64,000 bases of DNA from Candidatus Poribacteria bacterium. Lineage in GTDB: Bacteria > Poribacteria > WGA-4E > PCPOR2b. Below are positions 7,678-13,959 of this stretch, one piece after another. The notes beneath the pieces were generated by a model that ran no database searches, was not told the origin of the DNA, and worked only from the letters and a program-made list of their open reading frames with translations. The stretch lies in assembly GCA_028819845.1 (NCBI GenBank), contig JAPPKS010000018.1:1-64000 (forward strand), in the 5' to 3' direction. A program made the position numbers and the translations under genes. The first letter of the stretch is position 1. Each line of letters starts with the position of its first letter.

Positions 7678-10101
7678 CTATCTACTGACGTGAGAGGTGG
7701 CTTCTTGGTCAGCAAGTCGCAAAGCACGCACAATTAGAAAATAAGTCAACAGTGGAATGTCTTTGTATGGGGATACAAACATCCCTGTCAATGGCTGAGG
7801 TTGCGCTTGTCTACAAATCTTCCCCAAGTGAGTTTGAGCAATCTCCCCCGCTTCTCCAATCATTTGCAAAGCGGTTTCGATTGAGGTTTGAGACGCGGGG
7901 TGAAGCGTATAAGCTTGATATTGATTTGCTTTCGGCGCATGATGGCGCGCGATTGCAGTAAGACTAGCTTTGAGAAGCACTTCTTGGTCACCACTGAACG
8001 TGTCCACTAATATTGGCGCAATCGCACGCATACTCTCAACGGCATGTGGCGGCCGTTTGACGCGGAGGTTCCTCTCTCTTTCACGCTGCACAAGATTGTC
8101 TCGCTCGTAATCGGTATGCGCCGCCATGTAGTCTTCATCCAAGGGACAATCAATCGCTTGTTGCCATCGGTGCGCCCATTCTTGCCATTTAACAGTGAGT
8201 TTTCCGACATCATGTAGAGCAATGCAGAGCCGAATTGCCTGATCGATTGCACCTTTGGATACTCCAAGTTTTTGCTCAAGTCGCGCGGCAGCGTAACTCA
8301 GTTCAGCCGCTAGACCAGATTGATATGTATTTAGCAGATGTTGAATATGTTGGGTGTATGTTTCGCGACATAAGCCTCCGCCGCGCTCGTTTTCTTGTGT
8401 GGTTTCATCGTCTGGAACGCCTAATGGGCAATGTGTTTCTCCTGCTTTAAGACGAAAGCCTATCTTGTCATTGTATGTAACCAGTTTTGGATGCACTACA
8501 AACAGTGGAGAAATACCCAAGTCTTTCTTTTGTTTTGCCTCACGCCACTCGTAGGCGATGACAATACGACTGTTTGGCGAGTTGTCTTCCATTTCCTTCG
8601 GATACTTCAGACACCAATTCAGCCCCTTGTCTTGCGCCGCTTGTTGAAGCTCATCCCACGCCCCAAACAGTGTGCCGCGATAAAGGCTGAAACCTTCAAC
8701 CCGAAATGGCTTTGGAAACGCTTCTTCTGGATGATCATGCACGAGCAATGTACGTGAATCATTTTTGCGAATCAACTCTCGGGCGAGACCTAGTTCCTGT
8801 CCAGAAATCGCTTCTGATATATGATTGCGTATTGGACGCGACCCAATGCCCTCCAATATTCTTTCATCACCGTCGCTGTGGACCTTGTTGATAATTTGTT
8901 GCTCAGCCGCAAAGTCTAACACATCTTCGTTTCGCTCTTGGAATGCGGTCAGCGTGGCTTCACAGGTTTCCTTGTCGTAAGGAGCATAATTTGGTGAATC
9001 GTCAGCGCTAGGTGGAACAGGATAGATTGCCACTGTTCCACATTCGTTTTCAAACCGCGCACACCGCCCCGCACGTTGAAAAATTGCGCTTGCGGGAGCT
9101 AACTCTGTGTGGAGGTTTTCAGACGTGATGTCTAACCCAACTTCAATCACTTGTGTAGCAACCAAAATCACATTGTCAGGTTCCGCGTCCTGTTTGAAAC
9201 GACAACGTATCATATCCTCTTTTACTTTTCGGTGTTCCTTCCGAAATCGGGAATGCAATAGAAATACTTCCGTTTCACCGCGGCGTTCCCACAGCGACTG
9301 GTATATCTCCTGTGCGCGTGCCACCGTGTTGCAGATGACAATGCTGCGTTGCTGATGTCGTTCAATAATCGCGTCCACGTTCTTCGAAAGCGTTCCCTTG
9401 TTAACCCGATACTCACGCCGTTTTCCTTGCTGAGAAGGGATTTGTTTAAGTTCAGCTTCTGTCACTGGCACGATTTCCGCGTTAAAGTATTTGCTTAAAC
9501 GCTCAAGAAGCACCTTTGAAAAAGTGGCAGTCATCAGTAGAAACGGAGTAATACCGTTGAGCATCTTTAACATTTCAATCACAGTTCCCAAAGAGGTATC
9601 AGGGTCAAACAAGTGAAATTCATCAAAAATCAGATACGAGCCAACAACTGCACCCGCGTTGACATTTCCCTGACGTAATCCCAACGAATACGGGATGTTA
9701 AGAAAACTACTCAGCACCTGATCGATAGTCGTGAAAATCAGGTCGCTACGAAACTGACGGTCATCTTGATTTTCACCTGTTTGGATTTCTGCCTTGAGAC
9801 TCGTCTGTTGCCCTACTGGCGATTCTTTGAAATCGGTGTGAAAGTTCTTTGCCAAGACTCGCATTGGCGTCGTGTAAAGTAGTTTTCGGGGAAACGGCAT
9901 GTTCTCCTGTTGAGCCAACAGATATGGAAACAAGGCGGCTTTCGTTTTGCCAGCTCCCGTTGGAGCTTGCAAAATAACATTGCGCCCATTCAAAATATGT
10001 TCTGCCACCTTACGCTGAAACTCAAAAGGAACAAATCCCTCGCCAAACATGTCCTGAAATTGGTTATCCCAATACTGTTTGTCTCTCTCAAATTTTGACA
10101 T
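7678..10101 (-). CDS. cas3: CRISPR-associated helicase-nuclease Cas3 with C-terminal HD domain
   Basis: Cas3 unwinds and degrades the DNA marked by Cascade. The 807-residue protein begins with the SF2 helicase: Walker A APTGAGKT (46-53), DEFH box (160-163), LLMTATFSK, and the motif VI region QRAGRCARFE near 350. The HD nuclease is at the C-terminus, around residue 620: ALHDVGKLTVKWQEWAH, then RPPHAVES, ARHHAPK and a final Asp in RLADQEA. Most Cas3 proteins have HD first; HD last is best known from type I-G. Gaps to cas6 (9 bp) and cas8 (12 bp) are short, so it belongs to the effector operon. Confidence 0.93.
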   Translation of the reverse strand: MSKFERDKQYWDNQFQDMFGEGFVPFEFQRKVAEHILNGRNVILQAPTGAGKTKAALFPYLLAQQENMPFPRKLLYTTPMRVLAKNFHTDFKESPVGQQTSLKAEIQTGENQDDRQFRSDLIFTTIDQVLSSFLNIPYSLGLRQGNVNAGAVVGSYLIFDEFHLFDPDTSLGTVIEMLKMLNGITPFLLMTATFSKVLLERLSKYFNAEIVPVTEAELKQIPSQQGKRREYRVNKGTLSKNVDAIIERHQQRSIVICNTVARAQEIYQSLWERRGETEVFLLHSRFRKEHRKVKEDMIRCRFKQDAEPDNVILVATQVIEVGLDITSENLHTELAPASAIFQRAGRCARFENECGTVAIYPVPPSADDSPNYAPYDKETCEATLTAFQERNEDVLDFAAEQQIINKVHSDGDERILEGIGSRPIRNHISEAISGQELGLARELIRKNDSRTLLVHDHPEEAFPKPFRVEGFSLYRGTLFGAWDELQQAAQDKGLNWCLKYPKEMEDNSPNSRIVIAYEWREAKQKKDLGISPLFVVHPKLVTYNDKIGFRLKAGETHCPLGVPDDETTQENERGGGLCRETYTQHIQHLLNTYQSGLAAELSYAAARLEQKLGVSKGAIDQAIRLCIALHDVGKLTVKWQEWAHRWQQAIDCPLDEDYMAAHTDYERDNLVQRERERNLRVKRPPHAVESMRAIAPILVDTFSGDQEVLLKASLTAIARHHAPKANQYQAYTLHPASQTSIETALQMIGEAGEIAQTHLGKICRQAQPQPLTGMFVSPYKDIPLLTYFLIVRALRLADQEATSHVSR

Positions 10102-10110
10102 AATAGATCC

Positions 10111-10983
10111 TCACTCAACCCGATACTTCCCCAACCCAAACGTCGCATTTTTGCCGACGTGTAGAAAAACGCCCAATGCGACAAATGGCAGGAACGCCGC
10201 CAAATTGCCCGCGTAGGTTACATTGCCGACTAACCCGCCGAGTTGCATCTTTTGGTTCTGGCGTGACGAGTAGCGTGTCCAATCCTTCCATCGCAGGCTG
10301 CTCTCAACTGTCTCGACTGTCTCTGCCTGTGCGATGAGTCCCGTAAAGTCGAGATCGAGCGATTCACCGCAGTGGAAATACGCCAACGCTGAGATGCGTC
10401 CAATGAGGCGCCGCCAGAAGAGGTGGAATGGGAGTTTATCAGTCACCTGTCCTTTGTGCGTGATGCGCGTTGGGTTGAGCAAGTGCACGGTCAACTGGTC
10501 GGTCGGTCGGGATACGGCTTCGCGCCGAATCTCGCCGAAACTGAGCGTGTTATTTCGATTGTGTACCATCTGGGTTTCATTGTCGTAGATACATTCACCG
10601 CTATCGGTCAAGACTTGGGTCACCAGGAATCGTCCGCGTCCCTTGCCAATACCGATCTCGCCGAGCTCGCGGAAACTGGCGAGGAAATAGGGGAGGTAAT
10701 CAACGGCGCGACCAATCAGTGTCAGTTGGAACGAGAACGATTCGCCTTTGCGGTATTCGCCGCGTGTATCCAACGGATCGATGACAAACGGTCGCGGCAC
10801 ATCCCCATAAGTTCGCAACTGCTGCGCCCCCTCAAACGGCGCCGTTTCAAAGATGTAGGGATACGGGCAGGCTGCCTTTAGTACGCAATCTCGGCAGTCG
10901 ATCGGTCCTTGGGTGCAGACCATTTTTCGGAAGGCGTGTCCGAATCCGCCGCGGAGTGTTGAGCCAGCGTATGGCGGCATCAC
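10111..10983 (-). CDS. cas6: CRISPR precursor-RNA endoribonuclease Cas6
   Basis: Cas6 cuts precursor crRNA at the base of the repeat hairpin. The product shows YAGSTLRGGFGHAFRKMVC, a cysteine cluster (CRDCVLKAACPYPYIFET) and a C-terminal glycine-rich loop (GVFLHVGKNATFGLGKYR) typical of the PF10040-type Cas6. The first usual start is GTG at 10983, directly followed by ATG. However, the frame stays open upstream and encodes LQNFRLARYRVILTARSTVV, which looks like a normal Cas6 N-terminus. No ATG, GTG or TTG lies in that extension; the likeliest initiation point would be an ATA at 11049. It is the first gene of the effector operon, followed by cas3. Confidence 0.88.
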   Translation of the reverse strand: MMPPYAGSTLRGGFGHAFRKMVCTQGPIDCRDCVLKAACPYPYIFETAPFEGAQQLRTYGDVPRPFVIDPLDTRGEYRKGESFSFQLTLIGRAVDYLPYFLASFRELGEIGIGKGRGRFLVTQVLTDSGECIYDNETQMVHNRNNTLSFGEIRREAVSRPTDQLTVHLLNPTRITHKGQVTDKLPFHLFWRRLIGRISALAYFHCGESLDLDFTGLIAQAETVETVESSLRWKDWTRYSSRQNQKMQLGGLVGNVTYAGNLAAFLPFVALGVFLHVGKNATFGLGKYRVE

Positions 10984-11067
10984 GACGGTTGACCGTGCGG
11001 TTAGGATTACCCGGTAGCGAGCGAGTCTAAAGTTCTGAAGTATATTTATTGGAGTGTCCTGTTATTG

Positions 11068-11091
11068 TTTAGTCCGCTTTTCATCGCGGTA
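11068..11091 (-). promoter_or_regulatory. Lone CRISPR-repeat-like hairpin upstream of cas6
   Basis: TTTAGTCCGC, loop TTTTCATC, GCGGTA aligns with repeat positions 20-44 of the array: 22 of 25 positions match, with one gap. The two substitutions fall on the two partners of one stem base pair (C-G became G-C at 11076/11087), so the stem CCGC/GCGG is kept. On the minus strand it is followed by ACTAAACA where the array has ACTGAAAG. The outer half of the repeat is not conserved. It lies 19 nt before the probable Cas6 N-terminus and would be in the cas6 mRNA leader. Confidence 0.7.
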
Positions 11092-11116
11092 TGTAAGGGA
11101 TGATAAGGAAAGCCTC

Positions 11117-11150
11117 AGAAACCGAGTTTTTTCTTGAAAACTCGGTTTCT
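11117..11150. repeat. AACCGAG hairpin repeat, copy 4 (cas6-WYL gap)
   Basis: AGAAACCGAGTTTTTTC and the pairing arm GAAAACTCGGTTTCT form the same hairpin as the copies around cas1, cas2 and cas4. It lies between the WYL regulator and cas6. In this window the family appears only inside the cas locus. Confidence 0.9.
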
Positions 11151-11243
11151 TGGTTATTCAGACAACTTCTGTCCAAATCTTACCCCAATTATACAGATCA
11201 ATACCGTCAGAACGTGTCGGCGATCTGAAATTTTGACGTTTTT

Positions 11244-12236
11244 TTAGGGATTTTCGTATTTTTTTGTCATTTTTTTGATTTCTAGAGTGATTTCCTGACG
11301 AAAATCGGCTGGTGCGACCACCTCCGCACATCTGCCCCATTGCAAGATCTGACGCATCAATCCTTCACGTCCTTCTGTATCGAAATGCAGCTCAATTTGG
11401 TCGTTCCCTTGGTCAATCTGTTTTTGCAAACCCTGCCATTTCTGGAGGCGTACCCAGCGGGAGGCGGGCGGATCGACACGGATGACCGCTTGCACAGGTT
11501 GATCTTTCATACCGCCAAACCCTCGTGCGATGTACTCGTTGAGGTCGAAGCCTGCCTGACCTTCAAAGGTTTCGTCGAGGATCGTCAGTGAGCGCATCCG
11601 GTCGTCAAACACAAATTCGCGGAGTGCTTTTCGGGTGTGGCAATAGCCGATTAACCGCAGTGCGTTGTCCGAATAGGCGATGCCGTAAGGGTCAATCTTG
11701 CGTTGGAGTGATTCGCCCCGGCTCGCAGAGTGATAAAGCAAGTTAAGTCGTTGTCGTTTTTCGCAAGCGTTTTGTGCTTGGTTGATGTGTGGTGCGACAC
11801 TTTGAAAATCTTTCACCGGTTGGAGGCGAAAGGCGAGGAGGTTTTGGATCCGGTTGAAGTAATCCTGACCTTCAGCGGGCAGGGTGGCGTGCATTTTTTT
11901 CATGGCGTTGGTAAGTGCTTCAAAGTATGGTGTGCCTTCGAGAAAGGTGGTTACGTCTTGTGCAAGGGTCAATGCCAACCGTTCGGGTAGGGATAGATCC
12001 AGTGCGGGAAATTGGTAGTCATCCTTGAATCTATATCGTTTTTGCCGCCCTTCCTTCTCTTCCAGAATTGATGGGAAATACCGCATGAGGATAGGGAGGT
12101 CCCGCTCGATCGTGCGTTCACTGGCCCCGGTTTCTTCAATCAGTTGTTTCTTTGTGACGCCGTTGCGTCTGGCGATCTTATTCAGAATAAACCATTGCCG
12201 TTCTATCTGCTTTTCGTCTGCAATTCGTTGAGGCAT
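11244..12236 (-). CDS. HTH-WYL transcriptional regulator
   Basis: A 330-residue regulator with an N-terminal winged HTH of the DeoR-like type (RNGVTKKQLIEETGASERTI, residues about 19-38) and a C-terminal WYL ligand-binding domain (RQRLNLLYHSASRGESLQRK, IDPYGIAYSDNALRLIGYCH). The end (QWGRCAEVVAPADFRQEITL) is the usual WCX tail. WYL regulators commonly sit beside CRISPR and other defence loci and sense nucleic acid or nucleotide ligands. It lies directly upstream of cas6 on the same strand, so it may control the operon. A truncated relative lies immediately upstream. Confidence 0.88.
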   Translation of the reverse strand: MPQRIADEKQIERQWFILNKIARRNGVTKKQLIEETGASERTIERDLPILMRYFPSILEEKEGRQKRYRFKDDYQFPALDLSLPERLALTLAQDVTTFLEGTPYFEALTNAMKKMHATLPAEGQDYFNRIQNLLAFRLQPVKDFQSVAPHINQAQNACEKRQRLNLLYHSASRGESLQRKIDPYGIAYSDNALRLIGYCHTRKALREFVFDDRMRSLTILDETFEGQAGFDLNEYIARGFGGMKDQPVQAVIRVDPPASRWVRLQKWQGLQKQIDQGNDQIELHFDTEGREGLMRQILQWGRCAEVVAPADFRQEITLEIKKMTKKYENP

Positions 12237-12281
12237 TGTTTTTCTCGCTTATGTTAAAATTGAGTGCAATAAATGCGCACG

Positions 12282-12420
12282 TTACTTTTTGGCGTAAAAT
12301 TTTTTCATTTTTTCTGCCTCGTCGTGGATTTCACGACGGAGGCTTTCGGGTTCGAGGATTTCCGCATGCGTTCCGAAACCCATAACCCAGCGTTTTACTT
12401 GGCCTAAGGTTTGGAATTGG
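12282..12420 (-). pseudogene. Second WYL regulator, C-terminal remnant
   Basis: On the minus strand this segment encodes FQTLGQVKRWVMGFGTHAEI then LEPESLRREIHDEAEKMKKF and YAKK before a stop at 12282-12284. It is the C-terminal WCX tail of a WYL protein, comparable with the tail of the intact neighbour. The frame is cut off near 12420-12432 exactly where a modular repeat array begins, so the rest of the gene has been lost or replaced by repeats. Confidence 0.78.
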
Positions 12421-12428
12421 GAGAAAAC

Positions 12429-12533
12429 GGGTGAAGACTATAAGGAAGACTATCGCGGCAGCCAGAAAACTATTGGAAAACTATCGCACTCCTTGTTCAG
12501 CCGCTTGATCCTTCGCAATTCGGTCAGTTGATC
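12429..12533 (-). repeat. Modular repeat array (10-11 bp and 23 bp units), reverse orientation
   Basis: Starts with GGGTGAAGAC and contains GGAAGACTATCGC, AAAACTATCGCACTCC and TTCGGTCAGTTGATC, which are the reverse complements of the units seen at 16080 and 16560. Units are degenerate. It abuts the truncated WYL gene. Confidence 0.7.
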
Positions 12534-12843
12534 TCGCCTACGATGGGGTAGCGTCTGGCCACGCACTCGGCGCCGTATAGATCGGGCATTGATAATCTGA
12601 GGTGGGTAGGCCTCAAAAGATTTGATTTATGGGATTTTATTGCGTACATAAGGGGATTTTACACAATGAAAGGCGGGGAAATCAAGCGCAATTCAAATTA
12701 CACCCAATTATAGGTAAAGTGTGCGGAGTTTTATGGCCGACCCAACCAACAAAACTGTGTCTTTTCAGTGGATAACTTGCTCTCTGAAACCCATTGCGTT
12801 ATATTGGGTTCAGTATTTATTTGGTAGGCGGACGGTTTTAAAA
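12534..12843. other. Noncoding spacer
   Basis: About 310 bp between two repeat arrays with no convincing gene. It contains a GGGGATTTTAC stretch (12651-12661) echoed at 13046-13060, but no clear promoter or RNA structure that I can support. Confidence 0.4.
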
Positions 12844-13000
12844 GCGTTGGGTTACGCAGAAGACGGGTGAAGACTAATGGAAGACTGATGGAAGACTATC
12901 GCCTTCGCTATCCGCTCAGTTGATCCCTCCCTTTTCGGTCGGTTGATCCTTAAGAAAACTATCGCACTCCCTATTCAGTCGATTGATCGGTCAGTTGATC
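12844..13000 (-). repeat. Modular repeat array nested behind GCGTTGGGTT arm
   Basis: Reading rightward: GCGTTGGGTT (one arm of the larger inverted repeat), CGCAGAAGAC, three 10-11-bp units (GGGTGAAGAC, TAATGGAAGAC, TGATGGAAGAC), TATCGC, then two 23-bp units ending in CTCAGTTGATC and GGTCGGTTGATC, and a further degenerate copy ending at 13000. This is the reverse complement of the arrangement at 16060-16126 with more units. Confidence 0.78.
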
Positions 13001-13170
13001 CCTGCCTACGAAAGGCGTATCGTCGGACTCCCGTTTTATAAAAGGGGGGGATTTTACGTGAGTAGGCTATTTATGCAAAAATAACCAGGCTGCGATGAAG
13101 TCGCATCAATTACGCCTTGAATCTTATTCATCACTATCTAAAGGATGGGGGAAAGTTCACAAGAAATAAT

Positions 13171-13250
13171 TTGACACTTACAAAGATGTATATAGTATAC
13201 TAAAGAATTCAGTGGGAATGCTCGTATTATGCAGCATAATTGCAATATTG
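13171..13250 (+). promoter_or_regulatory. Promoter and candidate operator of hicBA
   Basis: TTGACA at 13171-13176 and TATACT at 13196-13201 give a -35/-10 pair with a somewhat long 19-bp spacer. Downstream is a perfect inverted repeat ATTATGCAGCATAAT (13226-13240) and a short palindrome CAATATTG (13243-13250). HicB antitoxins repress their own promoter by binding such inverted repeats, so this is a likely HicB operator. Confidence 0.55.
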
Positions 13251-13279
13251 TGCAGCAGAAAAAAATGGGGTAACGTGGC

Positions 13280-13507
13280 GTGACAAATACAAACCAGAAA
13301 GAATATACCGCCATTATCCAGCAACACGATAAATGGTGGATAGGCTGGATTAAGGAAGTTCCGGGCGTAGTTTGCCAAGAACATACTTATGAAGAGCTTA
13401 TCGAATCACTACATTTGGGGTTAGAGGATATTCTAGACTGTGATAGCGAGAAACCTAGAAGAAACATATCCAAAAACGATTATCAGGAAGTGCCGATTTA
13501 CCTTTGA
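13280..13507 (+). CDS. hicB: HicB-family antitoxin
   Basis: A 75-residue HicB-like protein: EYTAIIQQHDKWWIGWIKEV then PGVVCQEHTYEELIESLHLG, the degenerate RNase H-like fold of HicB in which the strand pattern PGvxxqGxTxeEAxxnl is conserved. The C-terminus is short and lacks an evident HTH or RHH domain. Translation probably starts at GTG 13280, preceded by a GGGG-containing stretch. HicB neutralises the HicA mRNA interferase. Its partner downstream (13520-13705) is broken, so this antitoxin appears orphaned. Confidence 0.78.
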   Translation: MTNTNQKEYTAIIQQHDKWWIGWIKEVPGVVCQEHTYEELIESLHLGLEDILDCDSEKPRRNISKNDYQEVPIYL

Positions 13508-13519
13508 GTCGATTAATGA

Positions 13520-13705
13520 ATGAAAGGACAAAAACTGTTAAAGCATTGACTCACGAACAACTGTAAATTGCATAGAGAAGGATGAAACCACTCTATTTGG
13601 ATTAACCCGGAATCTAATTTGAAAACTACTGTACCACGGCACACTGAGATAGCTGATATAACTGCTCAAAAAATTTGTAGGTATTTAGGAATACCACGCA
13701 TCTAA
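13520..13705 (+). pseudogene. hicA: HicA toxin with two in-frame stops
   Basis: From ATG 13520 the frame reads MKGQKLLKH, stop, LTNNCKLHREG, stop, NHSIWINPESNLKTTVPRHT then EIADITAQKICRYLGIPRI to the TAA at 13703-13705. This is the HicA double-stranded-RNA-binding-like mRNA interferase: KLHREGxNHS carries the catalytic His region and TTVPRHTEI and ICRYLGI are conserved. The second stop sits where most HicA proteins have Gly (GGNHS), consistent with GGA mutating to TGA. The first may reflect a small deletion, since LTHE is readable in the neighbouring frame. Length is otherwise normal for HicA. Confidence 0.8.
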
Positions 13706-13711
13706 TCGTTC

Positions 13712-13738
13712 AGCCGAGGGCGAATGCTCTCGGCTTTT
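13712..13738 (+). terminator. Rho-independent terminator after hicBA
   Basis: GCCGAG (13713-13718) pairs with CTCGGC (13729-13734), followed directly by TTTT. It lies eight bases after the hicA stop codon and would end the hicBA transcript. Confidence 0.75.
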
Positions 13739-13799
13739 GTATTGCCGCAAGTTCTTTTACACGATGGGGACGGGAAAGACGAGGCAAGTACCGTCATGA

Positions 13800-13958
13800 C
13801 TATGAAATTGAAATCAAATCGGCATCAAGATTGAGTGCCTCGGCAATCAGGTTCAGCGATTCGGCAGATCCGGACGCTTGTCCTGTTTCAATTGTTGCCA
13901 AATCTATGAGTTGAATGCCCGTTTTTTCTGCAAGTTGTTGCTGTAATTTACCGTTGCC
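13800..13958 (-). pseudogene. HTH (XRE-like) protein, fragment
   Basis: The minus strand encodes GNGKLQQQLAEKTGIQLIDL then ATIETGQASGSAESLNLIAE and ALNLDADLISIS before a stop at 13800-13802. The pattern LAEKTGI...TIETGQASGS...LNLIAEALNL resembles the helix-turn-helix of XRE/Cro-type proteins. There is no plausible start codon because the DUF6785-like gene ends at 13960. It is probably the C-terminal part of a regulator, possibly the antitoxin of a lost pair. Confidence 0.5.
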
Positions 13959-13959
13959 A

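Noticed and set aside
1-12420. Type I-D or type III assignment of the CRISPR locus
   Set aside because: No cas10-type large subunit, csc or csm/cmr genes are present, and Cas3 has its own HD domain.
12429-13000. Modular repeat arrays as CRISPR arrays or replication iterons
   Set aside because: Unit lengths (10-11 and 23 bp) are adjacent without unique spacers, and no replication initiator gene is near. An iteron-like binding role remains possible but unsupported.
13520-13705. Recoding of TGA to glycine to rescue hicA
   Set aside because: One of the TGA codons fits a Gly position, but TGA clearly ends other genes here, for example the DUF6785-like gene (stop at 13960-13962) and rex (39664-39666). 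A broken hicA is simpler.
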